From: Curtobacterium pusillum
GTDB taxonomy: Bacteria > Actinomycetota > Actinomycetes > Actinomycetales > Microbacteriaceae
DNA: 64,000 nt
Reading direction: 5' to 3'
Assembly: GCF_007680845.1 (NCBI RefSeq)
Contig: NZ_VEIY01000002.1
Location: 364,217 to 428,216, forward strand
Of this stretch, positions 46,940-55,438 are shown piece after piece; positions within the stretch are counted from its first letter, which is position 1, and each line of letters opens with the position of its first letter. The position numbers and the translations under genes were made by a program. Under the pieces are notes generated by a model. That model searched no databases, had not been told where the DNA came from, and was given only the letters and a program-made list of their open reading frames with translations.

Positions 46940-46955
46940 TAACGAGAAGATCACG
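46940..46955. promoter_or_regulatory. TAACG/TCACG direct repeat upstream of the M23 peptidase
   Basis: TAACG (46940-46944) and TCACG (46951-46955) are spaced one helical turn apart, in the same style as MtrA response-regulator boxes, which control cell-wall hydrolase genes in actinobacteria. Inference from spacing and context. Confidence 0.4.
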
Positions 46956-47002
46956 AAAGGACCTGTACAAAGCGACAGAGTCGTGCAGAATGGTGGGCGG
47001 CC

Positions 47003-47944
47003 ATGACGACTGCAGACGAACACGACCAGCACCCGGCGACCCCGGTGGTGCACCTGTCCCGACGCGCCGCCCTCGAGGCCGAGCGTGCCGCCGCCCAGAC
47101 GAAGCCCGCGCGCGCTGGCCGTCAGGCCGCAGCCGCTCGCGCCACGACCGAGCACGTCGACCGCCGCATCCAGCACGTCGACCAACGCATCCAGCACGTC
47201 GTCCGCCGCCCCGCTCCCACCGCGGGCCGTCCGGTGCGCGCACCCCGCGCCTCCCGACCGTCCCGCACAGCCCGCGCCAGCCGCATCACCCTGACGAGCG
47301 CCCTCGCCGCCCTCGCGATGTTCGCCGCCTCCGCGATGCCGGCCCACGCGAGCGTCGGCACGTCGATCGCGACCGCGACCCTCGCTCCCGCCGTCCGGAC
47401 GCAGGACTACGCCGTGACCCAGGCGATCGCGGCGAGCGCCCTCGACCGCGACGGCTTCACGGTCGGCGGCGGAACGGCCGGTACGCCCGGCACCGCGGTG
47501 TCCTACGGCGGCGAGGTCCGTTCGCCGTTCCCCGGGCCGGTCCGGATGAGCTCGGGCTTCGGCTACCGCTCGGCCCCGTGCGGGGCGTGCTCGTCGCTGC
47601 ACCAGGGGCTCGACTTCAACCCCGGGATGGGGGCGCCCATCGGTGCCGTCGCCGCGGGGACCGTCCGGGTCTCGGGCACCTACTTCTCGTACGGCACCGC
47701 GGTGGTGATCGACCACGTCATCGACGGGCGCAAGGTCTCCACGCTGTACGGGCACATGATCCCCGGCTCCTCGCCGCTCCAGGCCGGCGACACCGTCGAG
47801 GCCGGGGAGTTCATCGGCAAGGTCGGGTCCTCCGGCGTCTCGACCGGGGCACACCTGCACCTCGAGGTCCTCATGGACGGCGTCACCCCGATCGACCCCG
47901 AGGCCTGGCTCGAAGCCCGCATCGGGCGTTCGCTCACCGCCTGA
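47003..47944 (+). CDS. M23-family murein metallopeptidase
   Basis: A 313-residue secreted endopeptidase of the LytM/M23 type. It has a long basic N terminus of about 90 residues, a transmembrane/signal stretch ending SAMPAHAS, then the catalytic domain with SGFGYRSAP, HQGLDF (zinc His near 200), LYGHM and HLHLEV (near 284). It cuts peptidoglycan cross-links during growth or division. Strain-variable basic repeats RRIQHVDQRIQHV lie near 53-66. A half-site at 47245-47259 encodes PRASRPS. Confidence 0.9.
   Translation: MTTADEHDQHPATPVVHLSRRAALEAERAAAQTKPARAGRQAAAARATTEHVDRRIQHVDQRIQHVVRRPAPTAGRPVRAPRASRPSRTARASRITLTSALAALAMFAASAMPAHASVGTSIATATLAPAVRTQDYAVTQAIAASALDRDGFTVGGGTAGTPGTAVSYGGEVRSPFPGPVRMSSGFGYRSAPCGACSSLHQGLDFNPGMGAPIGAVAAGTVRVSGTYFSYGTAVVIDHVIDGRKVSTLYGHMIPGSSPLQAGDTVEAGEFIGKVGSSGVSTGAHLHLEVLMDGVTPIDPEAWLEARIGRSLTA
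47245..47259. repeat. Degenerate GGAGGCGCGG-family half-site in the M23 gene
   Basis: CCGCGCCTCCCGACC, in the poorly conserved basic region. One base differs from the consensus arm. Confidence 0.5.
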
Positions 47945-48027
47945 TCAGCTTCCCTGTGCAGAGTCACAGGCATGGACGACTGTCACAGACCGCCCGCCCG
48001 TCGCCGATCTGACCCGGCCGCCCGCTG

Positions 48028-49302
48028 ATGGGCGCCGACACCTGGATCGCCTTCGGGCTCGTGGTCCTCTTCGTGCTCGTCGGCGGCGTCTTCGCGGCTG
48101 CCGAGATCGCCCTCGTCTCCCTCCGCGAGTCGCAGCTGCAACAGCTCGAGCGCCGCGGGTCCCGGGGCCAGCGGGTCGCCGAGCTCGGGCGTGACCCGAA
48201 CCGGTTCCTGTCCGCGGTGCAGATCGGCGTGACGGTCGCCGGGTTCTTCTCCGCCGCGTACGGGGCGTCGTCGATCGCGCCGGACGTCGCGCCGCTGTTC
48301 ACCGGCCTCGGGCTCGAGCAGGGTCCGGCCGAGGCGGTGGCCCTCGTGCTGATGACCCTCGTCATCGCGTACCTGTCGCTCGTCCTCGGCGAACTCGTGC
48401 CGAAGCGGCTCGCGCTGCAGCGCGCGGAGGGCTTCGCGATGGCGGTCGCCCCGACGCTCGACCGCTTCGCGACGCTGATGCGCCCGGTCATCTGGCTGCT
48501 GTCGAGGTCCACCGACACCGTCGTACGGCTGCTCGGTGGCGACCCGGACGCCCGCGGCGAGTCGATGAGCACCGAGGAGCTCCGTGGCCTCGTGGACGAG
48601 CACACCGGCGTCGACGCGCAAGGACGCCGGATCGCCCGGAGCGCGCTGGACGCCGGCGACCGGATCCTGCGCGAGTCGATGCGCCCCTGGTACGACGTGT
48701 CGACGATCGACGCTGCACTGCCGATCGCCGAGGCCACCGACCACGCGATCGACGCCGGGCACAGCCGCTACATCGTGACCTCCGGCGGTCGGGACGACGT
48801 CGTCGGGTTCGTGCACCTCCGCGACCTGCTCCGCCCGACGGACCCGGCCGCACCGGTGTCGTCGCTCGTCCGCCCGGTGCTCGCGCTGCCCGAGACGAAG
48901 TCGCTGTCCGGCGCCATCGCGGACATGCGCACCGGCGGGCACCAGATCGCCCTGGTCGTCGACGAGTACGGCGGGAGCGCGGGCATGGTGACGCTCGAGG
49001 CGCTGCTCGAGGACCTCGTCGGACGCATCCGCGACGAGTGGGACGCAGCCGCGTCCGGCGAGCCGGACGCCGAGCACGACGGCGTGGACGGGGCGACCGT
49101 CCTCGAGGACCTCGTCGCCGAGGGTGGCCCGGCCCTGCCCGACGGCGACTACGAGACCGTCGGCGGCCTGGTCCAGGTGGCGTTGGACCGGGTGCCCGTG
49201 GTCGGGGACGTCGTCGACGTCGACGGACACCGGCTCGAGGTGACCGCCATGGACGGTCACCGGGTCGCGCGCGTGCGCATCACCGCCGACGCGACCGCGT
49301 AG
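48028..49302 (+). CDS. CNNM/CorC-type transporter-associated protein (DUF21 plus CBS)
   Basis: A 424-residue protein: DUF21 membrane domain (about 5-190; VFAAAEIALVSLRESQLQQLE, QIGVTVAGFFSAAYG, LGELVPKRLALQ), a CBS pair (RYIVTSGGRDDVVGFVHLRDLL, HQIALVVDEYGGSAGMVTLEALLEDLVG) and a C-terminal CorC_HlyC domain (ETVGGLVQVALDRVPVVGD). The family is tied to Mg2+/Co2+ export. The gene is isolated. Confidence 0.92.
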   Translation: MGADTWIAFGLVVLFVLVGGVFAAAEIALVSLRESQLQQLERRGSRGQRVAELGRDPNRFLSAVQIGVTVAGFFSAAYGASSIAPDVAPLFTGLGLEQGPAEAVALVLMTLVIAYLSLVLGELVPKRLALQRAEGFAMAVAPTLDRFATLMRPVIWLLSRSTDTVVRLLGGDPDARGESMSTEELRGLVDEHTGVDAQGRRIARSALDAGDRILRESMRPWYDVSTIDAALPIAEATDHAIDAGHSRYIVTSGGRDDVVGFVHLRDLLRPTDPAAPVSSLVRPVLALPETKSLSGAIADMRTGGHQIALVVDEYGGSAGMVTLEALLEDLVGRIRDEWDAAASGEPDAEHDGVDGATVLEDLVAEGGPALPDGDYETVGGLVQVALDRVPVVGDVVDVDGHRLEVTAMDGHRVARVRITADATA

Positions 49303-49334
49303 CCCGCCCGCGCCCGCCCGCGCACCCTCGCGAA

Positions 49335-49422
49335 AGCGACAGGTTGCCGCGAACAGTTCGCGGGGATCTGTCGCTCTGGCGGCACGAACGGCGAGGGCGC
49401 GCGAGAAGTGTCGCTTCGGCGG
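49335..49422. repeat. Nested palindrome with TGTCGCT direct repeats
   Basis: Outer arms AGCGACAG (49335-49342) and CTGTCGCT (49368-49375) enclose CCGCGAAC-A-GTTCGCGG (49347-49363). Direct copies TGTCGCTCTGGCGG and TGTCGCTTCGGCGG lie at 49369-49382 and 49409-49422. It lies in a 237-base gap with no gene. Confidence 0.65.
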
Positions 49423-49431
49423 ACCGGCGCG

Positions 49432-49490
49432 CACCCGGGCACCCGGGCACCCGGGCACCCGCGGCACCCGCGGCACCCGCGGCACCCGGG
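49432..49490. repeat. Tandem CACCCGGG / CACCCGCGG repeat
   Basis: Three 8-base CACCCGGG units, three 9-base CACCCGCGG units and a final CACCCGGG. Adjacent to the nested palindrome. Probably slippage-prone. Confidence 0.7.
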
Positions 49491-49539
49491 TACGGACAGT
49501 GCCTCTCGGGCTCCCGGCTGCGCGTCGTACGCTCGACAC

Positions 49540-50445
49540 ATGGGTATCGACGTGCGCAACGAGATCCGCGACTTCCTGTCCTCCAGGCGAGCCCGGCTCA
49601 CCCCCGAGCAGGTCGGCATGCCCTCGTTCGGCGGCGGGGTGCGGCGCGTGCCCGGGCTCCGTCGACACGAGGTCGCCATGCTCGCCGGGGTGAGCGTCGA
49701 CTACTACACGCGGCTCGAGCGGGGCTCCCTCAAGGGCGTCTCGGACAGCGTGCTCGAGGGGCTCGCCGGCGCCCTCCAGCTCGACGAGGACGAGCGGGTC
49801 CACCTGTGGGACCTCGCTCGCCTGGCGAACTCCGGCGTGAAGGTGATGCACCGCAACGTCCCGACCCGGGTCCGTCCCGGCGTGCAACGACTCCTCGACG
49901 CGATCACCGGTGCCCCGGCGTGGGTGCGGAACGAGCGCGGCGACGTCGTCGCGACGAACGAGCTCGGCCGGGCCATGTACGCGCCGATGTTCGCCGGTCC
50001 GGGGCGTCCGGTGAACACCGCCCGCTTCACGTTCCTCGACCCGGCGGCGAAGGAGTTCTTCCCGGACTGGGCGCAGACGGCCAGGGACGCGGTGGCGATC
50101 CTCCGCGCGGCAGCGGTGTCGAACCCGTGCGAGCCCGGTCTCGTGACGCTCGTCGGCGAGCTCTCGACCCGGAGCGAGGAGTTCCGGGCCTGGTGGGCAG
50201 CACACGACGTGCGGGTGCACCGCACCGGCAAGAAGCGGATCATGCACCCGATCGTGGGCGAGCTCCGGCTCGACTACGAGGCGCTCGAACTCGTCGGCGA
50301 CCCGGGCCTGGTGATGTTCTCGTACTCGGCGGAGCCGGGCAGCGAGTCCGAGCGGTCCCTGACCCTGCTCGGCTCGTGGGCGGCCACCGAGCGGGCCGAG
50401 GAGCTCGCCGCGATCCGCCAGTCCGAGGCCGAGCCGGTCGACTGA
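49540..50445 (+). CDS. Helix-turn-helix regulator, MmyB-like
   Basis: A 301-residue regulator. The N-terminal HTH has PGLRRHEVAMLAGVSVDYYTRLERGSLKGVS and is followed by the MmyB-like ligand-binding domain (PAWVRNERGDVVATNELGRAMY, ARFTFLDPAAKEFFPDW, FRAWWAAHDVRVHRTGKKRIMHPIVGELRLDYEAL). The ligand is often a fatty acid in this family. It starts at ATG 49540. A likely target is not adjacent. Confidence 0.88.
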   Translation: MGIDVRNEIRDFLSSRRARLTPEQVGMPSFGGGVRRVPGLRRHEVAMLAGVSVDYYTRLERGSLKGVSDSVLEGLAGALQLDEDERVHLWDLARLANSGVKVMHRNVPTRVRPGVQRLLDAITGAPAWVRNERGDVVATNELGRAMYAPMFAGPGRPVNTARFTFLDPAAKEFFPDWAQTARDAVAILRAAAVSNPCEPGLVTLVGELSTRSEEFRAWWAAHDVRVHRTGKKRIMHPIVGELRLDYEALELVGDPGLVMFSYSAEPGSESERSLTLLGSWAATERAEELAAIRQSEAEPVD

Positions 50446-50458
50446 CGGAGCGGTCGCG

Positions 50459-50671
50459 TCAGGCGGTCGGACTGTCGCCCGGTCGGTCGACAGGGCCGTC
50501 GAACGGGGCGGGGTGCCGCATCTGCTCGATGCGCAGCTCGCGCTCCTTCGCGGACAGCCGGAGCACGCGGATCGCGGCGAAGACGAGCACGATGAGTGCG
50601 ACGGTCAGCACCGCGAGGGCAACGAAGACCGCGAGGTACACGATGATGACCCAGCCGAAGCCACTGTCCAT
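50459..50671 (-). CDS. Small membrane protein
   Basis: A 70-residue protein with one long helix (WVIIVYLAVFVALAVLTVALIVLVFAAIRVL) and a charged soluble tail. ATG 50671 is chosen since GGGGG lies 6 bases upstream; ATG 50677 would be too close to it. Convergent with the regulator gene. Function unknown. Confidence 0.65.
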   Translation of the reverse strand: MDSGFGWVIIVYLAVFVALAVLTVALIVLVFAAIRVLRLSAKERELRIEQMRHPAPFDGPVDRPGDSPTA

Positions 50672-50713
50672 GAGCATCCCCCGACACTACTGGGGCGTCC
50701 GGAGGGTGGGGGC

Positions 50714-51442
50714 GTGACGACGACGGAGGGCCCGGCCGACGCGGACCTGCGCCGCCACCGCCGCCCCGAGCCCGCCTTCGCCCGGGCGATCGCGGCGGCA
50801 CTGGGCGACGCACGCACGGTCCTGGAGGTGGGCCACGGATCGACGAGGTACGAGCCGGTCGGCCGCGAGGTCACCGCCATCGACGCTCCGGCGGGCGATG
50901 CGCTTCGGGCGCGCCTGCCGTACGAGGACGACGCCTTCGACGCCGCCGTCACGGCGTTCACCCTCGACCAGTGGGACGACCTCGACAGCGGCCTGGCCGA
51001 GGTGCGCCGGGTCACGTCGGGTCCGATCGCCCTGCTGACCTTCGACCCCGACCGCATCGAGGACCACTGGCTCACCGAGGTCGCCCCCGAGGCGATGGCG
51101 GCCGAGGCTCGACGCTGGCCGTCGCTGACGCGGATCGCCGACGCGCTCGGCCACGACACCGTGACGAGCACGACCCTGCCGATCCCCTTCACCTGCGTCG
51201 ACGGCTTCGCCGAGGCGTACTACGCCCGCCCGGAACGGTTGCTGGACGCGGCGGCCCGACGTGCGACCGGCGTGTGGGACTCCGTCGACGAGATCACGGC
51301 AAGGCGGTCCGTCGCCGCACTCCGGACCGCCCTCGAGTCGGGCGACTGGGACCGTGCCCACGGCGCACTCCGGGTCCGCCCGACGTACGACGGCTCGGTC
51401 GTCCTCGTCGTCGCGACGCCGCGGCTTGACACGCCCACGTAG
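50714..51442 (+). CDS. Class I SAM-dependent methyltransferase
   Basis: A 242-residue methyltransferase. The SAM motif is degenerate but visible (VLEVGHGSTRYEPVG), then LPYEDDAFDAAVTAFTLDQW (motif II) and EVRRVTSGPIALLTFDPD. The typical GxGxG is GHGST here. The substrate is unknown. GTG 50714 has GGAGG 8 bases upstream. Confidence 0.75.
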   Translation: MTTTEGPADADLRRHRRPEPAFARAIAAALGDARTVLEVGHGSTRYEPVGREVTAIDAPAGDALRARLPYEDDAFDAAVTAFTLDQWDDLDSGLAEVRRVTSGPIALLTFDPDRIEDHWLTEVAPEAMAAEARRWPSLTRIADALGHDTVTSTTLPIPFTCVDGFAEAYYARPERLLDAAARRATGVWDSVDEITARRSVAALRTALESGDWDRAHGALRVRPTYDGSVVLVVATPRLDTPT

Positions 51443-51608
51443 GGTGGAGGGGTGAGCTTCCAGGAGGTGGTCGGCGCCCGTATCGCCGACATCAGGGCGT
51501 GATGCCCCCGGTCGTGCCGTTCGGCGCGGCCGCCGTCATCGAACCCTGACCTCCGCCCGGTGCGGCGCGCGTCCGCGTGCCCCGGGTCCTGCCGAAAGCG
51601 ACACCACC
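51443..51608. other. 166-base gap with one possible 16-residue leader ORF
   Basis: Holds a GTG-started reading frame at 51452-51502 (MSFQEVVGARIADIRA) behind GTGGAGG. It could be a short leader or chance. The FBP_C gene follows at 51609 behind a GAAAGCGACACCACC stretch without a strong ribosome site. Confidence 0.35.
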
Positions 51609-52091
51609 ATGCTGCCCATCAGCGAGAAGACCATCCGCACGTCCTTCGTCAACGCCTCCCGCAAGGAGACCGGCGACCTCACGCTCCCCGCCGACTTCGA
51701 GACGCTCGACTGGGACGCGCTCGACTACCTCGGCTGGCGCGACCCGAAGATCGGTCGGCGCGCGTACGCCGTCGTCCCGACGCTCGAGGGCGACCTCGTC
51801 GGCATCCTGTTCCGGCAGGCCGAGGCGTCGTCGCGCTCCCGGGCGCAGTGCTCCTGGTGCCAGGACGTGAAGCTGCCGAACGACGTCGTGTTCTACAGCG
51901 CGAAGCGGTCGGGCAAGGCGGGGCGGAACGGGGACACGGTCGGCACGCTCGTCTGCCAGGACTTCCAGTGCTCACGGAACGTCCGGAAGCTGCCCCCGCT
52001 CGCGTACGAGGGGTACGACGTCGAGGCCGCCCGCCTCCGGCGGATCGAGGACCTGCAGCTCCGCGCGGCGTCGTTCGCGATGGAGGTCTAG
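51609..52091 (+). CDS. FBP_C-domain protein (elongation-factor-G-binding type, zinc finger)
   Basis: A 160-residue protein with a C-terminal treble-clef zinc finger: Cys81 and Cys84 (CSWC) with Cys116 and Cys121. The family resembles the fusidic-acid-resistance FusB/FBP C-terminal domain that binds EF-G and frees it from stalled ribosomes. The N-terminal helical part of FusB is replaced by a shorter segment, so protection against fusidic acid is not shown. Full length for the actinobacterial form. Confidence 0.85.
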   Translation: MLPISEKTIRTSFVNASRKETGDLTLPADFETLDWDALDYLGWRDPKIGRRAYAVVPTLEGDLVGILFRQAEASSRSRAQCSWCQDVKLPNDVVFYSAKRSGKAGRNGDTVGTLVCQDFQCSRNVRKLPPLAYEGYDVEAARLRRIEDLQLRAASFAMEV

Positions 52092-52112
52092 TCCCAGCGC
52101 ACCCGCAGACGG

Positions 52113-52150
52113 ACTGGAGGCGCGGTGCCAGCCGGCACCGCGCCTCCAGT
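52113..52150. terminator. Paired GGAGGCGCGG repeat between convergent genes
   Basis: Perfect 17-base arms (52113-52129 and 52134-52150) with a 4-base loop, T-variant (GACTGGAGG). It serves the FBP_C gene and the convergent aldo/keto reductase. Confidence 0.75.
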
Positions 52151-52166
52151 GGGTGGGTGGTCCCGT

Positions 52167-53153
52167 CTACCGACCGATGCTCGACATGTCGGGGTAGCGG
52201 TCCCCGGTCGGGACCGGGAGCGCCGACAGGCGCGACAGCTGCTCGGCGCTGAGGGTGAGGTCGGCTGCGCCGACGTTCTCCTCGAGCCGCGAGACCCGCT
52301 TCGTGCCGGGGATCGGGACGACGTCGTCGCCCTGCGCCAGCAGCCACGCGAGGGCCACCTGCGCCGGGGTGCCGCCGGCCTCGGTCGCGATGTCCTTGAC
52401 GGCGTCGACGATGCGCATGTTCTCGGCGAAGGCTTCCTCTTGGAAGCGCGGGTTCGCGAGGCGGAAGTCGTCCGAGTCGAGGTCCGACGGCTTCGTGATC
52501 GCGCCCGTCAGGAACCCTCGGCCGAGCGGCGAGTACGGCACGAGGCCGATGCCGAGTTCGCGGAGGGTGTCGAGCACGTCACCCTCGGGGTCGCGCGTCC
52601 AGAGGGAGTACTCGCTCTGGAGTGCGGTGATCGGGTGGACGGCGTGGGCCTTCCGGATCGTCGCGGCGCTCGCCTCGGAGAGCCCGATGTGACGGATCTT
52701 GCCCTCGTCGACGAAGCCGGCGAGCTGGCCGATGACGTCCTCGATCGGGACCGCCGGGTCGACGCGGTGCTGGTAGTAGAGGTCGATGTGGTCGGTGCCG
52801 AGTCGGCGGAGCGAGCCCTCGAGCGCCTCCCGGACGGACTCCGGTGCCGAGCTGATCCCGCGCTCGGTCGAGGAGGTCTCCTCGCCGGCGGTGTGCGTGA
52901 TGAGGCCGAACTTCGTCGCGATCACGACGTCGTCGCGCCGGTCGGCGAGGGCCCGGCGGAGCAGGTCCTCGTTCGTGTAGGGGCCGTACGCCTCGGCGGT
53001 GTCGAACAGGGTGACACCGAGGTCGATCGCACGGTGGATGGTGCGGATCGACTCGTCGTCGTCGGTGCCGGCGCCCGTGTAGAAGGCGCTCATGCCCATG
53101 GTGCCAAGGCCGACGGAACCGACCTCGAGGTCTGCGAGCTTGCGTGTCTGCAT
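52167..53153 (-). CDS. Aldo/keto reductase (AKR13-like)
   Basis: A 328-residue NADPH-dependent reductase. Catalytic Asp51 and Tyr56 (LFDTAEAYG), Lys81 (IATKFG) and His in YYQHRVDP are intact; C-terminal [16 protein letters not shown] binds the cofactor phosphate. ATG 53153 ([21 protein letters not shown]) begins the conserved barrel. A palindromic operator lies 18 bases upstream. Substrate likely a reactive aldehyde, by inference. Confidence 0.9.
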   Translation of the reverse strand: MQTRKLADLEVGSVGLGTMGMSAFYTGAGTDDDESIRTIHRAIDLGVTLFDTAEAYGPYTNEDLLRRALADRRDDVVIATKFGLITHTAGEETSSTERGISSAPESVREALEGSLRRLGTDHIDLYYQHRVDPAVPIEDVIGQLAGFVDEGKIRHIGLSEASAATIRKAHAVHPITALQSEYSLWTRDPEGDVLDTLRELGIGLVPYSPLGRGFLTGAITKPSDLDSDDFRLANPRFQEEAFAENMRIVDAVKDIATEAGGTPAQVALAWLLAQGDDVVPIPGTKRVSRLEENVGAADLTLSAEQLSRLSALPVPTGDRYPDMSSIGR

Positions 53154-53170
53154 GCGTGCAGGTCTACTCC

Positions 53171-53193
53171 GCCTCCCTTCGTTGGAGGGAGGC
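53171..53193. promoter_or_regulatory. Palindrome before the aldo/keto reductase, operator candidate
   Basis: GCCTCCCT and AGGGAGGC, perfect 8-base arms around TCGTTGG. It resembles MerR-type operators, which often control such reductases, but no MerR gene is adjacent. Confidence 0.5.
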
Positions 53194-53284
53194 ACTGACC
53201 GGACCCGTCAGACGGGAATGCGACTTCGTGCGGTTCCTCCAAGGTTCCGCGCGGACGGCTGCACACCCTGGTGGGATCGGGTCC

Positions 53285-53824
53285 GTGAACCTGTACTTCC
53301 GGCTGTTCCTGCTCCAGTTGCGCGTCCGGCTCCGCCCGACGATCGGACGTCGACCCTCGCTCTGGGACGAGGTGCGCACGCCGTTCCGCGTGGCGCTGAC
53401 CGACCTCGATCCCCTGCGGCACGTCAACAACGGCAAGTACCTGTCGATGCTCGACCTCGGCCGGCTCGACCTCATGCTGCGCTCCGGGTTCTGGGGCGCC
53501 CTCGCCGATCGCGGGTGGTACCCGGTCGTGTCCGCGCAGACGATCACCTACAAGCGGTCGCTGACGCTCGGGCAGCGGTTCGAGCTCGTCACGCGGGTGC
53601 TCGGGATTGACGAGCGCGCGGTCTACCTCGAGCAGACGTTCGTGCGCGGCGGGGCCGTGGTCGCCCGGGCCGTCGTGCAGGGACGGTTCCTCCGGAAGGC
53701 CGGCGGGACGGTCCCGCCGAGCGAGCTCCTCGAGGCGGCGGGCGGCACGGAGCGGGACCTCACGCTGCCGGAGTGGGTCCACGACTGGGCGGGTGCCACC
53801 CGGATCAGCAGCACCGCGGGGTAG
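53285..53824 (+). CDS. Acyl-CoA thioesterase (4HBT fold, THEM6-like)
   Basis: A 179-residue hotdog-fold protein. FRVALTDLDPLRHVNNGKYLSMLDLGRLDLMLRSGF carries the DxxxHVNN pattern of 4HBT thioesterases. The C-terminal strands (TYKRSLTLGQRFELVTRVLG, VYLEQTFVRGGAVVARAVVQGRFL) complete the fold. An N-terminal hydrophobic stretch (LYFRLFLLQLRVRLRP) may bind membranes. GTG 53285 is the likely start. Confidence 0.82.
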   Translation: MNLYFRLFLLQLRVRLRPTIGRRPSLWDEVRTPFRVALTDLDPLRHVNNGKYLSMLDLGRLDLMLRSGFWGALADRGWYPVVSAQTITYKRSLTLGQRFELVTRVLGIDERAVYLEQTFVRGGAVVARAVVQGRFLRKAGGTVPPSELLEAAGGTERDLTLPEWVHDWAGATRISSTAG

Positions 53825-53833
53825 ACAGGTCCG

Positions 53834-55396
53834 GTGAGCGAACGAGAACCGGACCGGCGCACCCCCGTGACCACGCGGCGGGTGCTGCTCGCCGGGGGAG
53901 TCGGGCTCGGGATCGCGGGAGTCCTCGCCGCGTGCAGCCGTCCGACGCCGTCCCCGTCGCCGACCAGCACGACGACGCCCGACGCGACCCGGACCCCGAC
54001 CGCCACCCCGACGCCCGGCGGCCCCGCGACGTGGTCGGCCCTCGCCGCCGCGGTCTCCGGCCGACTGCTCCGTTCCGGGTCGAACGGGTGGGACAGCGCC
54101 CGGCTCGTCGAGAACCCGCGGTACGACGACGCCGACCCGCAGGGGATCCTCCGCGCCGCGAGCGCCGCGGACATCCAGGCCGGGCTCGCCTTCGCCCGCA
54201 ACACCAACACGCCCGTGGCGCTCCGCGCCGGTGGCCACTCGTACACGGGGTGGTCGGCGGGCGGTGCCGCCGGGACGGACGTCCCACGGTCGCTCGTGAT
54301 CAGCACGCAGGACCTCGACGGCATCGACGTGCACGGCGACGGCACCGTGACGATCGGCCCCGGCGCGCAGCTCGGGGACGTCTACGCCGCGCTGGCGAAG
54401 GCCGGTCGTGCGATCGGCGCCGGCTCCTGCCCGACGGTCGGCATCGGCGGCCTGACGCTCGGCGGCGGGGTCGGCGTGCTCGTCCGGTCCTTCGGCCTGA
54501 CGTGCGACCAGCTCACCGGGGCGACCCTCGTCACGCCGGACGGTGCCGTGCACGAGGTCTCGGCGTCCGCCGAACCGGACCTGTTCTGGGCATGCCGGGG
54601 CGGCGGGGGTGGGACGGTCGGCGTCGTGACGTCGCTGACGTACCGGACGCAAGCCGCGCCTCCCGTCCTGCTCTTCCAGATCAGCTTCCCCTGGTCGGCC
54701 GCCGCCGCCGTGGTGCGAGCGTGGCAGGACTGGGCGCCCAGCGCCGACCGGCAGCTCTGGTCGACGCTCAAGCTGCTCGGCGGCTCACGCCACGCCACCC
54801 CGACCGTCACCGTGACGGGCGTGTGGACCGGGGCGAAGACCGGCGCGGACGCCTCGGTCGACGGCTTCATCAGCGCCACCGGTGCGAAGCCGCTCGCCCA
54901 TTCCGCCGAGGAGCTGACCTACGGCGCGGCGATGTCGCAGCTGGCCGGGAAGGCACAGCGTGTCTCGCAGGCGGCCACCTCGTCGATCGGCACCGCGAAG
55001 CTCACCGACGCGCAGATCGACACCCTCGTGCAGCACGCGGCCGCGGCCAGCGACGTCGCGGGCAACCGCGAGGGCGGGGTCGCACTCGACGCCCTCGGCG
55101 GTGTCGTGTCCGACGTCGGACGGACCGACACCGCGTTCCCGTGGCGCTCGGCGCTGATGACCGTGCAGTACACCGCGGTGTTCGCGGACGGAGCCGACCC
55201 CGCGCCGTTCGACGCGTACGTGCGGGCGTTCCGGAAGGCGATGCGGCCGGCGTGGGGCGACGGGGCGTACGCGAACTACTGCGACGCCGCGATCACCGAC
55301 CCGACGGACTACTTCGACGTGAACACCTCGCGGCTGCACCGCATCGCCGAGCAGGCCGACCCGACGGGGGTGCTCGCGCAGCCGCACTGGGTGTGA
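53834..55396 (+). CDS. Secreted FAD-linked oxidoreductase (berberine-bridge type)
   Basis: A 520-residue flavoprotein. Twin-Arg-containing signal (TTRRVLLAGGVG), lipobox-like LAAC at Cys34, then a Thr/Pro linker. The FAD domain has the bicovalent attachment residues His135 (RAGGHSYTG) and Cys199 (GSCPTVGIGG). The C-terminal BBE segment reads YANYCDAAITDP. It oxidises sugars or alcohols with oxygen outside the membrane. A GGAGGCGCGG-type half-site at 54654-54668 encodes AAPPVL. Confidence 0.9.
   Translation: MSEREPDRRTPVTTRRVLLAGGVGLGIAGVLAACSRPTPSPSPTSTTTPDATRTPTATPTPGGPATWSALAAAVSGRLLRSGSNGWDSARLVENPRYDDADPQGILRAASAADIQAGLAFARNTNTPVALRAGGHSYTGWSAGGAAGTDVPRSLVISTQDLDGIDVHGDGTVTIGPGAQLGDVYAALAKAGRAIGAGSCPTVGIGGLTLGGGVGVLVRSFGLTCDQLTGATLVTPDGAVHEVSASAEPDLFWACRGGGGGTVGVVTSLTYRTQAAPPVLLFQISFPWSAAAAVVRAWQDWAPSADRQLWSTLKLLGGSRHATPTVTVTGVWTGAKTGADASVDGFISATGAKPLAHSAEELTYGAAMSQLAGKAQRVSQAATSSIGTAKLTDAQIDTLVQHAAAASDVAGNREGGVALDALGGVVSDVGRTDTAFPWRSALMTVQYTAVFADGADPAPFDAYVRAFRKAMRPAWGDGAYANYCDAAITDPTDYFDVNTSRLHRIAEQADPTGVLAQPHWV
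54654..54668. repeat. Single GGAGGCGCGG-family half-site in the flavoenzyme gene
   Basis: CCGCGCCTCCCGTCC, an exact 15-base match to the paired arms. Confidence 0.75.
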
Positions 55397-55438
55397 TCCC
55401 GCCCGAGACTCGGGCACGTGCGGTCCTACGATGTCGGC

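Noticed and set aside
49432..49490. CRISPR or iteron array
   Set aside because: Units of 8 or 9 bases directly abut without spacers; no cas or replication genes nearby.
47983..50247. Minus-strand frame of 754 codons antisense to the CNNM and MmyB-like genes
   Set aside because: No recognisable domain; the plus-strand genes carry conserved motifs.
51609..52091. Fusidic-acid-resistance protein
   Set aside because: The zinc finger matches FBP_C but the N-terminal part of FusB is not present, so resistance cannot be claimed.
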